From: a virus
IMG/VR virus record: IMGVR_UViG_3300047319_001302
Location: 1-25,029 of that record
Length of the DNA stretch: 25,029 nucleotides
Direction: 5' to 3' (one strand)
Shown: positions 7,402 to 14,052 of the stretch, piece after piece
How positions within the stretch are numbered: the first letter of the stretch is position 1
Layout of the letters: each line of letters starts with the position of its first letter
Position numbers and translations under genes: made by a program
Notes under the pieces: model-generated
What the model saw: the letters and a program-made list of their open reading frames with translations, nothing else
Databases searched by the model: none
Told to the model about the DNA's origin: nothing

Positions 7402-7485
7402 TTATGCTCGCCGCGGCGTGGCGGATAGGGTAGCTCCCGACAAGCCCGACTTGTTTCCGCAACCGGGCTTCCGCTGCTGCCTCAT
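7402..7485 (-). CDS. 27-residue basic ORF
   Basis: ATG 7,485 overlaps the TGA of the 62-residue gene as ATGA; TAA is at 7,404-7,402. It encodes MRQQRKPGCGNKSGLSG and a short basic tail. It exactly fills the space between two genes in a fully overlapping operon, which is the main support. Too short to judge by composition. Confidence 0.35.
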   Translation of the reverse strand: MRQQRKPGCGNKSGLSGATLSATPRRA

Positions 7486-7670
7486 ACCGGCCGCCTCTCG
7501 CCGCGCTCGTACGCCTCCCGGCCATCGAGCGCGTTGTGGACCACAATGCCGTCGTCATCCACCGGATCGCACCAGCATTCGAGGCTCACCTCGTGCTCGC
7601 GCAAATCGGAGAGCGGCAGCACGTGCATCCGCAACTCAGCGTCCAGCGTCTGCCGCAGAAGCTCATCCAT
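7482..7670 (-). CDS. Small acidic protein
   Basis: 62 residues from ATG 7,670, directly abutting the upstream TGA (TGAATG). The sequence starts MDELLRQTLDAELRMHV and contains an acidic patch with two cysteines or tryptophans (LECWCDPVDDDG) before a charged end (REAYERGERRP). Possibly a small metal-binding or regulatory protein; not recognised. Confidence 0.6.
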   Translation of the reverse strand: MDELLRQTLDAELRMHVLPLSDLREHEVSLECWCDPVDDDGIVVHNALDGREAYERGERRPV

Positions 7671-7916
7671 TCAGCGCAGCCCGGACGCAACCGCCTTCGC
7701 AATGTACAGCTCATCCTGAGAAAGCTGGATCGCACCAACCCCGACGCTCACCTCTTGACCCAAGTGCCCAATACACTCACGCTGGATCATCTCCACCAGC
7801 ACATCCCACACGCCTCGTGGCAAGGCCAGCTTCGGAAACAAATCGGCAAAGGCACCAACCACCTCCTCCGCAATCTCCTGACAACCTTCCCACTCGGCCA
7901 ACTCCTCCTTCGTCAT
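7671..7916 (-). CDS. Small helical protein next to terminase
   Basis: 81 residues from ATG 7,916, which overlaps the terminase TGA (TGATG); a GTG three bases earlier (7,919) is an equal alternative. It begins MTKEELAEWEGCQEIAEE and is helical throughout, with LPRGVWDVLVEMIQRE in the centre. No motif I recognise. It is the first gene after terL in transcription order. Confidence 0.65.
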   Translation of the reverse strand: MTKEELAEWEGCQEIAEEVVGAFADLFPKLALPRGVWDVLVEMIQRECIGHLGQEVSVGVGAIQLSQDELYIAKAVASGLR

Positions 7917-9214
7917 CACACTATCCCCAGCGGCGCATACTTCAGCGCCTTCGGCCGGCCCCGCGGCGCCTCATACGCCACGCACATCAGCCCAAACGCA
8001 TCCGCGCAATGACTGCTCCAATCGTGCTCGGGCCCGAGGCCGACGTCGCGCACATCCTCCGACTTGCGCTCGTGGTACCAAGCCAAAGCCTCCCGGCCCG
8101 CCTCGGTGGTGTCTTCATTGAACCATATCGACGGAAAAAGCCTTCTCCCCGCCTCGATCCGGGCCCGCGCCGCGCCCCGGCCCTGGTTCGGGATCACCTC
8201 GACGCTGAACCCAGCCTGGCGGAAGGCGCTCTCAAACGACACCTCGTACACCCTGTCGTGCGTCGCGCCGTCATGCGGCAAGTACACATTCGCCTTGCCC
8301 CAGCCCTTCTCCCGCAGCCACGCCACGTGCACCGCAAGGGGCTCACCAACGGATTCGTAATAGTCGAGGATTCGGACTTCCCCGCGCCCGACAAACTGCA
8401 CCACCCACTGCGCATACGCGTCGCTCCGGGCCCCCGTGCCGCCAATGTCGACATACACCCGCACCGGCAAGAGCGGATCCTTGCTGACGTGCCCGATCCG
8501 GCCTTCTTCCTTCGCCTCATTCAGCAGCCGCGCGTAATACGCACCGACATGGCCGGTGGCGAATTCGCCTAACCACACATGCCCGTACTGATCCGGCCGC
8601 CGGATCTCGTCCTCCCGCCGGATCTGCTCCAATGTCGCCGGAAACCACGGATTGTCCCGGTACGTCAGGCCGACGATCTTGCTGTTGTCCGGCGGCGTCT
8701 CCCGGAAACGCTGGTTGGTCGCCGAGGCGCGCCGCTCCGGGTTCCACGTCACCCAGATCTCGCTGCCCGTCTCACGCACCGTCGGGATCGTCTTCTGCCA
8801 GGCTATCTCCGATACCTGCTCCGCCTCGTCCACCCAGAGAAGGCGTATTCTGGCGGTGGATTTCACCGATTCGATATTCCGCCGCAGCCCGACAAAGCTA
8901 AAGTCGATGCGGCCGTCACGGGTCCGGATGTACTTCTCGCCAACCTCGTAGTGGCCCGCCAACCATGGCTCGCTCTCGATCGCCAGCTTGATCTCCGCCA
9001 TCGATGACTCGTCGAGGCTGTTCTGAAACTCGCGCCCGCAGACAATCACCCCCGACTGGTTGGCCATGCTGCAGCGCAGGCCATACACCGCCGCCATCTT
9101 CGCAAAGGATCGGCTTTTTGCCGATCCCCGGCCGCCCCAGGCGCCGCGATACAGCGCCTCGCCCGAGAAGACCGGGATCAGCTTCTCCGGCAGCTCGATC
9201 GACTGCGCACTCAT
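7916..9214 (-). CDS. terL: Terminase large subunit
   Basis: The packaging motor ATPase and headful nuclease. The 432-residue reading starts at ATG 9,214, overlapping the upstream TGA as ATGA. Visible motifs: Walker A GGRGSAKS (27-34), Walker B LLWVDE (125-130), coupling motif TWNP (156-159). The RNase-H-like nuclease has Asp256 (YVDIGGT), Asp315 (LPHDGATHD) and Asp405 (SHCADAF) as the likely metal triad. Length and order match the terminase_3/PBSX-type family. The small subunit lies 1.2 kb upstream rather than directly adjacent, with an unknown gene and a gap between. Stop overlaps the next gene. Confidence 0.93.
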   Translation of the reverse strand: MSAQSIELPEKLIPVFSGEALYRGAWGGRGSAKSRSFAKMAAVYGLRCSMANQSGVIVCGREFQNSLDESSMAEIKLAIESEPWLAGHYEVGEKYIRTRDGRIDFSFVGLRRNIESVKSTARIRLLWVDEAEQVSEIAWQKTIPTVRETGSEIWVTWNPERRASATNQRFRETPPDNSKIVGLTYRDNPWFPATLEQIRREDEIRRPDQYGHVWLGEFATGHVGAYYARLLNEAKEEGRIGHVSKDPLLPVRVYVDIGGTGARSDAYAQWVVQFVGRGEVRILDYYESVGEPLAVHVAWLREKGWGKANVYLPHDGATHDRVYEVSFESAFRQAGFSVEVIPNQGRGAARARIEAGRRLFPSIWFNEDTTEAGREALAWYHERKSEDVRDVGLGPEHDWSSHCADAFGLMCVAYEAPRGRPKALKYAPLGIV

Positions 9215-9822
9215 CCCCGGCTCGCCCGCAATAACCGCCGAGCTCCCTCTACCCGATACAGCGCTTCCGTCTGCCAATATACCGGCGTCAGCTCACCTTG
9301 CTCGGTGAGCCCAAGCCGAGCCAGCGTGTCCAGCCGCTCGCGATCCGCCTGCCGCGCAATCTCGTCCTCACGGCGGGCCACCGCGATTTGTCGCCGCCGC
9401 TCCGCTTGCCGCCACTGCCGATCACTCTCCGCCCGGTACTCCGCCTCGCGCTCAGCCCGCGCCGCCTCCCAGGCTTGCTGCGCCCTCGCCGGCGCCGCAC
9501 TCGTCGGACGGGGCGACGCGTCGCCATAGCGCGAGCCGCTCGCCGTGTACTCCCGCCCGTCCGGACCAAACAGCGTGTCCTTGTGCCGCCTGAGAAAATC
9601 CTCCCAACTGTCGCCACTCGACGGCGACACCGCCTCGATCACGTCAATGCGGCCGCATTTGCGGATCTCCGCAATTACCGACGCCGCATCCGCCTCAAAC
9701 CATTCCGCCGGCAATACCGCAGCCCAGCGGCTGCCCCAATACCCACGCCGCGCCCGCGCGTGAAAGCGCAATGCCACCGCACGCCGACGGTTCTCTACCG
9801 GCTCCAGCCGCAATTCGCTCAC
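9211..9822 (-). CDS. Charged helical protein upstream of terL
   Basis: 203 residues from GTG 9,822 (GTGA overlap with the upstream ORF). The N-terminal 75 residues look like a compact alpha/beta domain (RGYWGSRWAAVLPAEWF, RIDVIEAVSPSSGDSW). Residues about 115-170 are an R/E/A-rich coiled coil (WEAARAEREAEYRAESDRQW). The C-terminus is LTPVYWQTEALYRVEG. It sits between the two terminase subunits. Not recognised; a packaging or DNA-associated accessory role is only an inference from position. Confidence 0.7.
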   Translation of the reverse strand: MSELRLEPVENRRRAVALRFHARARRGYWGSRWAAVLPAEWFEADAASVIAEIRKCGRIDVIEAVSPSSGDSWEDFLRRHKDTLFGPDGREYTASGSRYGDASPRPTSAAPARAQQAWEAARAEREAEYRAESDRQWRQAERRRQIAVARREDEIARQADRERLDTLARLGLTEQGELTPVYWQTEALYRVEGARRLLRASRG

Positions 9823-10097
9823 CGCGACGGCACCCGACTGGTGTCAACGCAGAAGGCTGCCGATACGGAGGCTTGTTTCAGGACGTAGGCGAGCGCCGTG
9901 TTGCAGTTGCTCATCGAGGTAAAGGGTACCACCACCGCACCTCCACCCGTCACCGTCACCACCATCACCGATATGCTGACGACAAGGGCAACCAGTGACA
10001 CATTGGGGACTCCGGTGGTGGCGTTAGTGACGGTGGTGGTGACGGAAAGTGGTGGGGGATTGCGGAAAAAAATATTCGAGGGGTATACCGAAACCAC
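9819..10097 (-). CDS. Doubtful small ORF ending in a GTGA junction
   Basis: The 92-codon frame starts at GTG 10,097 and stops at 9,821-9,819, overlapping the next gene's GTG. The last 31 residues (MSNCNTALAYVLKQASVSA) look protein-like. The first 60 are T/V-rich because they run through a GTG/CAC repeat region, with one possible membrane stretch (SLVALVVSISVMVVTV). The junction suggests that at least the 3' end is translated. It may be a remnant gene reading into non-coding repeats. Confidence 0.35.
   Translation of the reverse strand: MVSVYPSNIFFRNPPPLSVTTTVTNATTGVPNVSLVALVVSISVMVVTVTGGGAVVVPFTSMSNCNTALAYVLKQASVSAAFCVDTSRVPSR
9929..10057. repeat. CAC/GTG-rich imperfect inverted repeat
   Basis: The left arm (about 9,929-9,968) is rich in CACC and CCGTCACCGTCACCACC. 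The right arm (about 10,014-10,057) mirrors it with GGTGGTGG and GTGACGGTGGTGGTGACGG. The arms could pair over about 35 bases with mismatches. It lies in the gene-poor gap between the terminase genes. Confidence 0.55.
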
Positions 10098-10163
10098 ATA
10101 TACGATATGGGGCCGTCAGCCACCGATATGGAACCAATCCTGTCAGGGGGTGGCCCGGCCCCG

Positions 10164-10298
10164 TCACCTGCCCCGCGGGTTGCTGCGGGGCCTGGCTGCC
10201 TTCACCGAGGGGGAGCGGTGTGTCGGCGGCTTGCTGGGCTGCGGCGCCTTGGTGCTGGTGGGCTTCTTCGGGGCCTCGACGATCGGGTTGGCTGCCAT
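10164..10298 (-). CDS. 44-residue basic proline-rich ORF, possibly frameshifted
   Basis: ATG 10,298 follows an AAAAGG Shine-Dalgarno at 8-base spacing. The peptide reads MAANPIVEAPKKPTSTKAPQ and stays basic and proline-rich to its TGA. Third codon positions are mostly G/C, as in real genes here. In another frame the same region encodes ADTPLPLGEGSQAPQQPAG and continues for more than 50 codons with plausible composition but no start codon. A single shift would join the two into a longer protein. Function unknown. Confidence 0.35.
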   Translation of the reverse strand: MAANPIVEAPKKPTSTKAPQPSKPPTHRSPSVKAARPRSNPRGR

Positions 10299-10383
10299 CG
10301 GGTTTGCCTTTTAGTCTACGCGCGCGAGGGAAGCGGCGTTTGAATGGGGGATCAGGTGGGGGATGGAAGGGTAATGTGCTGGC

Positions 10384-10399
10384 GAAACCCTAGGGTTTC
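10384..10399. repeat. Perfect 16-bp palindrome
   Basis: GAAACCCTAGGGTTTC reads the same on both strands and lies 40 bp beyond the small-terminase stop. It is followed by a partial echo (GCGGGTTTCG). It could be a protein-binding site or part of a packaging signal; it is not followed by a T tract. Confidence 0.75.
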
Positions 10400-10438
10400 T
10401 GCGGGTTTCGTGGCAGAGGCTGGCGGAGCACGTATCCT

Positions 10439-10945
10439 CTAGCCCTCGTCATCCGGCTTGGGTAGACGCTTCGGAGCGACCGGGACTAGCTGGATCATTG
10501 TAACCAGCGGCCGATCCGGGTCGCCCGTCAGCTCCTGGGTGACTTTGTCACCGAATTGGCGCGGCAGAAGCTTGGATAACAGCCACTTCCTGTTGTCACA
10601 CATCAGCCTGGCACGCTGCACCAGAGCGTTGTCGGGAATACCATTCACTGTGATGTCAGCGTCACCGATTTCGATTACCTCTTCAGCGACGCTTTCGAGG
10701 CCCATTTCCCTTGCGCGAGCGTATTGCGAACCGACAGTGTCGGGCCATTTCCTCACCCACTTCCGCACTGCCATTTCATCTGGCAGTGACGGATCACGGC
10801 AGATGGAGCGAAGGCTTTCACCTGCGGTAAGGCGATCGAGGATCAACTCGAGGACTTCGTCTGAATAGACGGGTTGCGATCCATTACGACCGCCGCGTTT
10901 AGCGGGAGCAGCCTTTTGCATGGCAGGATTAGCGGTGGTTTGCAC
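10439..10945 (-). CDS. terS: Terminase small subunit (Sf6-like)
   Basis: The small terminase recognises the packaging site and recruits the large subunit. The 168-residue reading starts at GTG 10,945; ATG 10,921 is an alternative giving 160. The N-terminal DNA-binding part is typical: YSDEVLELILDRLTAGESLR, then ICRDPSLPDEMAVRKWVRKW (helix-turn-helix about 45-70). The central helices (YARAREMGLESVAEEVIEIG, ALVQRARLMCDNRKWLLSKL) and the PRQFGDKV motif are hallmarks of the Sf6-type small terminase-like family. Length and location in front of terL agree. The AT-richer codon use differs from terL. Confidence 0.85.
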   Translation of the reverse strand: MQTTANPAMQKAAPAKRGGRNGSQPVYSDEVLELILDRLTAGESLRSICRDPSLPDEMAVRKWVRKWPDTVGSQYARAREMGLESVAEEVIEIGDADITVNGIPDNALVQRARLMCDNRKWLLSKLLPRQFGDKVTQELTGDPDRPLVTMIQLVPVAPKRLPKPDDEG

Positions 10946-10980
10946 AGCCTGGCACCATTGCTAGCGTTTCAACGCACAAG

Positions 10981-11326
10981 TCAAGCACAATCGGCTCCGT
11001 CAGTAGCGAGTCGATTGACGGCGTCGCAGAAGTCGATGTTTTCGGTGAGCATGAGATAAACCAGGGATCGATTTCGACGATGCTCTCGTTGCACCATTCT
11101 CCGCGAGTGACTCGGATACTGTTCCAGCCGCCGAGTTGGCGTTGCATTTCGGCCTTTGCGTGCTCGGCGATGTCCTGCGCGATGGGGTGTTTGGTATCTT
11201 TGCGGACAGCAACAGTTCGGTGAGGTAGCGGGCATTGAGTTCGAGGCTTCGGACGATGTTGCGCATGAGTTTGATTTCGAACAGATCGTTGTAGCGGCTG
11301 ACAAGCTTGGCTCCTCGATAGGTCAC
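10981..11326 (-). pseudogene. Gene broken by two frameshifts
   Basis: Three minus frames each carry one coding-like piece, in order. Piece 1, from GTG 11,326: (M)TYRGAKLVSRYNDLFEIK and on to NARYLTEL. Piece 2: DTKHPIAQDIAEHAKAEM, QLGGWNSIRVTRGEWC, IVEIDPWFI. Piece 3: YLMLTENIDFCDAVNRLATD, ending at TGA 10,981. Outside its piece each frame turns S/R/T-rich, as out-of-frame reading does. Each step is a shift equivalent to one lost base. Joined, they give a protein of about 115 residues, of unknown family. It fits exactly between the DUF6456 stop and the terS start. Either a decayed gene or two sequencing indels. Confidence 0.6.
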
Positions 11327-11330
11327 GTCG

Positions 11331-11855
11331 TCACATCCTGAAATGGTTTTGGAGAGTGCCAAGCGTGCTCAAGAGCACGCCTTTGACGACGTGCGGATGA
11401 ACGGCTTCGCCGCACCACGATCGTCGCAGTGCGAAGTCTCGCATGCTGCAATCGTTGCCGAGCACGTGCCAGGCGCAGGCTCCTGCGGGTGACGCTAGGC
11501 CGCCGAGGGCGTCGATGGCGCGGTCGAGGCTGGTCTTGGCCCAGAGGCTGCCCATGGGCTGTGCGAGCTTCACGCCGCCGCTGACGTGGGTCCGTGACGG
11601 GTCTGTGGCGTGGAGCGGGTCGCTAGCGGCGGCTCGGAAGAGCGTGTGAAACTGCTCGCCGGCGGCTCTCTGCGCTGCGGTGATGGAGCCGTTGCGTTCG
11701 AGCTTGGCCAGCAATCCTTCGGCTCTCCAGGGCACGCCGATGCGTCCGGCGGTGTCGGCGATTTGGCGGCGATCGCGGGTGATGCGGGAATGCTGTCGGC
11801 GCTCTGGTGACGGTTTGGCACTGGTGACGGTTTGGCTTGATGTCATATGTGTCAC
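11331..11855 (-). CDS. DUF6456-type protein
   Basis: 174 residues from GTG 11,855 (GTGA overlap). After a basic disordered leader (SPERRQHSRITRDRRQ), residues about 40-80 (LLAKLERNGSITAAQRAAGE) and 125-170 (CAWHVLGNDCSMRDFALRR, then VKGVLLSTLGTL) match the pattern of the DUF6456 helical domain common in alphaproteobacteria and their phages, including the SPAGACAWHVLG motif. The domain is often linked to transcription regulation, but its biochemical role is unknown. Stop TGA is 5 bp before the start of the broken gene. Confidence 0.75.
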   Translation of the reverse strand: MTHMTSSQTVTSAKPSPERRQHSRITRDRRQIADTAGRIGVPWRAEGLLAKLERNGSITAAQRAAGEQFHTLFRAAASDPLHATDPSRTHVSGGVKLAQPMGSLWAKTSLDRAIDALGGLASPAGACAWHVLGNDCSMRDFALRRSWCGEAVHPHVVKGVLLSTLGTLQNHFRM

Positions 11856-12214
11856 CGATCTGTGGTTTTGGTTGGCATTCGTTTGATGGCGTCGGCGGTG
11901 TGGCGGATTGTGCTATTGAGCAGGTTTGTGACGTAAGCGATATCTTCTGGGGTTGCGGGTGGCGTCGTTAGTTTCGGGCGGGCGGGTTTATTAAATTTCT
12001 TTCGGTAATGGGCTTCGGCGATATCGGCTCTGGCGGGGTCGAACCAGTTGCCTTCTGGGTCGCACGGTGAGGTTTTGACGTGTTGCTCGACATCGAGGAA
12101 GGCTCTGCGGAATCCGTAGGTATCGGCGTGCCATTGCCACTTCTCCGGCACGGAGAGAGCGGCGAAGCCGGCACGTTTCTGCTTATCGAGGGCTGGTTGG
12201 AAGAGGTAGGTCAC
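11852..12214 (-). CDS. 120-residue protein after the replication gene
   Basis: Starts at GTG 12,214 (GTGA overlap with the DUF1376-type gene). It begins (M)TYLFQPALDKQKRAG, with aromatic-rich VPEKWQWHADTYGFRRAF and PEGNWFDPARADIAEAHYRK, and ends basic (DAIKRMPTKTTDR). Its place directly after a replication-initiator-like gene is where many phages keep a helicase loader, but there is no P-loop, so I do not assign that role. Confidence 0.7.
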   Translation of the reverse strand: MTYLFQPALDKQKRAGFAALSVPEKWQWHADTYGFRRAFLDVEQHVKTSPCDPEGNWFDPARADIAEAHYRKKFNKPARPKLTTPPATPEDIAYVTNLLNSTIRHTADAIKRMPTKTTDR

Positions 12215-13077
12215 TTCAGTTGCTCGATTTCCTCGGGGGAGAGAGGCGGTGGGGGGCCTGGCGGTCGGTCTGGGATGTATTCGAAGTTTGGGTCGTGTCC
12301 GTTTGGTTTTGGTGACAGGTCTGGTTTGGCGTTGATGGCCCATCGCAGCCATCGGGGTCCGTCACGAATGGCATTCGGGTAGAGCAGGAACTTCTCGGCT
12401 TCCAGGTGAAGGTCAACGGGCGGCAGATTGTGCTTGGCGCGTAGCTCGGCGGCGGCACGGATCATTTCTTCACTGACATCGAATTTGTCACCTTGAGAGA
12501 GAGGGTCTTCGCCGGGCGCCTCGCGCGCGCGGCTCTCTCTCTCCTCTGAAGTACCTTTGATAAAAGGTACGTAAGAAGGAGTATCCGTTACCGTATGAGG
12601 TTCCGTTACCGTATGAGGTTCCGTTACTGCGCAAACGACATCCGTAACGTTTGTCGTATGTAACGCGTTACGTGGGTTGTTACGTCGCCACTCTGCAATG
12701 CGTTTCCGCTCTGCTTCTCTACGCTGTACGTTGGCGGCGTGGGATGCGTACGCACGCTTGACTTCGTCGCACATCACGGGATGGTAGAGGCGGCCGTCTG
12801 AGCAAAGAATGAAGCCGTGCAATGCGTTAGCACGGACCTTGGTCCAGCGGCGACCGGCGCCCGAGAAGCCGGCGAGCGCACGATCGTCGTTTGGCAGCGA
12901 GCCTCCCGGCGTCTGCTTCCAGGCGCGGCACCATAGCATAAAGGCGGCCCAACATTCTTCCGGGGTCGCAATCGCTATCAATTCACTTGCGAGCAAGCGA
13001 TCGACGTGAAGGCGAAAATCGCTGAGCATGCTGACGTCATAATCAGGGGGAACGAGGGGCTCCGGTCGATCGTCCAC
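12211..13077 (-). CDS. DUF1376-type phage replication protein
   Basis: The likely start is GTG 13,077, 5 bp after the upstream stop; the frame beyond is arginine/proline junk. The 288-residue protein has an N-terminal domain of about 120 residues (LVPPDYDVSMLSDFRLHV, TPEECWAAFMLWCRAWKQTP, GSLPNDDRALAGFSG) typical of DUF1376/YdaU proteins found in prophage replication modules. A basic coiled segment (RREAERKRIAEWRRNNP) and a low-complexity linker with the 6-residue repeat TEPHTV follow, then a helical C-terminus (MIRAAAELRAKHNLPP) and a proline tail. The linker is encoded by the GTTAC repeat cluster. Probably the initiator; inferred from context. Confidence 0.75.
   Translation of the reverse strand: MDDRPEPLVPPDYDVSMLSDFRLHVDRLLASELIAIATPEECWAAFMLWCRAWKQTPGGSLPNDDRALAGFSGAGRRWTKVRANALHGFILCSDGRLYHPVMCDEVKRAYASHAANVQRREAERKRIAEWRRNNPRNALHTTNVTDVVCAVTEPHTVTEPHTVTDTPSYVPFIKGTSEERESRAREAPGEDPLSQGDKFDVSEEMIRAAAELRAKHNLPPVDLHLEAEKFLLYPNAIRDGPRWLRWAINAKPDLSPKPNGHDPNFEYIPDRPPGPPPPLSPEEIEQLK
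12551..12570. repeat. 8-bp inverted repeat inside the replication gene
   Basis: GTACCTTT and AAAGGTAC are perfect arms around a GATA loop in a locally AT-rich stretch, 15 bp from the first GTTAC repeat. It could help strand opening or be a binding site. Confidence 0.6.
12585..12684. repeat. Cluster of seven GTTAC/GTAAC motifs (candidate origin iterons)
   Basis: CCGTTACCG lies at 12,585 and 12,603 and CCGTTACTG at 12,621, a strict 18-bp period with an identical TATGAGGTT filler. An inverted copy CCGTAACG is at 12,642. A perfect palindrome GTAACGCGTTAC is at 12,660-12,671, and another GTTACG at 12,679. All fall inside the linker-coding part of the replication gene, as lambda's iterons do in gene O. 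Origin activity is an inference. Confidence 0.6.
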
Positions 13078-13082
13078 GATGC

Positions 13083-13280
13083 CTATCCGACGCGTTGGAG
13101 TGAGAGGGCTTCGCGCCCGGCGAGCCAGCCGAGCATGAAGGTGCGGACCTCGCGCCAGCGCGAGCGGCGGGGGAATGTGGGGATGCCGAGTTGCTGCCGG
13201 ATGACGGCGGCGGCGATGCCGCCGCGGCGCCACAAGGTGATCGTCACATGGACGTCGGCGTAGAGTTGGGCTTGGCTCAC
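13083..13280 (-). CDS. Small basic DNA-binding-like protein
   Basis: 65 residues from GTG 13,280 (GTGA overlap). The sequence (M)SQAQLYADVHVTITLW, then GIAAAVIRQQLGIPTFPRR, looks like one short helical domain with a possible helix-turn-helix around residues 20-40, and an aromatic/basic end (WREVRTFMLGWLAG). No family recognised. Its TAG is 5 bp before the replication gene start. Confidence 0.6.
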   Translation of the reverse strand: MSQAQLYADVHVTITLWRRGGIAAAVIRQQLGIPTFPRRSRWREVRTFMLGWLAGREALSLQRVG

Positions 13281-13585
13281 GGTGCGGCCCCGGCTTTGCG
13301 CATGGCGGCGCGGAGTTCGGGCATGCGGGCTTGCCAGCGGGCGTAGAGGGAGGCGTCGTCGCTCGGCGGCCGGGCCGGCGGCACCGCATCCCAGGTGTCG
13401 TGAGCGTCGGGGGGGATATGGCGGGCGACGGCGGATTTGGCGCGGCCGAGGGCGGCGGCGATGCTTTTGAGGCCGCAGCCCGCGGCGAGCATGGTTCGCA
13501 GGGTGGCGATCTCGTCGGCGTCGAACGGCGATGACTGATAGCCCGAGCGTGTGTAGCGGCCGGTGTAGGTGGAGTGGTTGCTCAT
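13277..13585 (-). CDS. Small HTH protein
   Basis: 102 residues from ATG 13,585, overlapping the RusA stop as ATGA. After a Ser/Tyr-rich leader (YTGRYTRSGYQSSPFD), residues about 24-55 (EIATLRTMLAAGCGLKSIAA, LGRAKSAVARHI) form a resolvase-like helix-turn-helix with an A-A-A-L-G-R turn. A proline-rich linker and a helical end (LYARWQARMPELRAAMRK) follow. Likely a DNA-binding regulator of the early module; targets unknown. Confidence 0.65.
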   Translation of the reverse strand: MSNHSTYTGRYTRSGYQSSPFDADEIATLRTMLAAGCGLKSIAAALGRAKSAVARHIPPDAHDTWDAVPPARPPSDDASLYARWQARMPELRAAMRKAGAAP

Positions 13586-14052
13586 GCGGCGGCCTCCGCA
13601 GGCGCGAGCGGCAGTGCCCATGCGGCGACTGTCACCGGGCTGATTGTTACCACCAGTTTGGGCTGGAGCCCGTAGATTTTGCGGGCGCGGGCCTCGACAA
13701 TGAGGGCGTCGTCTCTAAACACCACACCGTTGAATGCGTCGGCCATTAACTTCCACAAATTATCCAGATCGGGCCTGCCGCTTGGCCGGATGAGCCCTAA
13801 GATGGCGAGATTGCGGCGCTTTCTGCTCCAGCTTGCCGGGATCGGCAGCTCCGCCAGCAGCTCGACCGACACCGGCTCGTCGAGCACGGCGGCGCCCATG
13901 TGCAGCATGGTGTTGGCGGCTTCGATGCGGAGCGCGGCCATTGCGTTGCGCTGCGGCGCGGGGACGAAGTGGGCGCCGGTGCGGGCGGCGATACGCATCC
14001 TCGCAAATGGAGTCGGAGGCCCCATAAGGACCACAGTCACGGGCTTAGACAT
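13582..14052 (-). CDS. rusA: RusA-family Holliday junction resolvase
   Basis: Cleaves four-way junctions during phage recombination and before packaging. The 156-residue protein has the RusA layout: beta-strand start (PVTVVLMGPPTPFARMR), a basic middle (IPASWSRKRR), and the catalytic block GRPDLDNLWKLMADAFNG followed by VVFRDDALIVE. The acidic residues Asp95, Asp97 and Asp115 and Lys101 sit where RusA's metal ligands and lysine are expected. Start ATG 14,052 overlaps the 3' end of the homing endonuclease gene by 8 bp. Confidence 0.88.
   Translation of the reverse strand: MSKPVTVVLMGPPTPFARMRIAARTGAHFVPAPQRNAMAALRIEAANTMLHMGAAVLDEPVSVELLAELPIPASWSRKRRNLAILGLIRPSGRPDLDNLWKLMADAFNGVVFRDDALIVEARARKIYGLQPKLVVTISPVTVAAWALPLAPAEAAA

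Larger units (their letters stand above)
9823..10438. other. Gene-poor gap between terminase subunits
   Basis: About 600 bp interrupt an otherwise gapless operon. It holds the CAC/GTG inverted repeat, an AT-richer patch near 10,070-10,135 (including ATATTTTTTTC on the minus strand), a perfect 7-bp stem hairpin at 10,170-10,191 (GCCCCGC/GCGGGGC), one or two weak ORFs, and a 16-bp palindrome at 10,384. No strong gene fills it. Packaging-initiation sites often lie near the small terminase gene. Confidence 0.5.

Noticed and set aside
9898-10314. 138-codon plus ORF with a hydrophobic C-terminus (GALVLVGFFGASTIG)
   Set aside because: No ribosome-binding site, runs through the GTG/CAC repeat, and lies against all neighbouring genes; hydrophobicity follows from the antisense of a basic frame.
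10929-11147. 72-residue ORF as an intact gene
   Set aside because: Its first part is coding-like, but the end (PKTSTSATPSIDSLL) is out-of-frame sequence of the third piece of the broken gene.
12585-12640. 18-bp tandem units as a possible CRISPR array
   Set aside because: Spacers would be only 9 bp of identical sequence, units are within a coding gene, and no cas genes are present.
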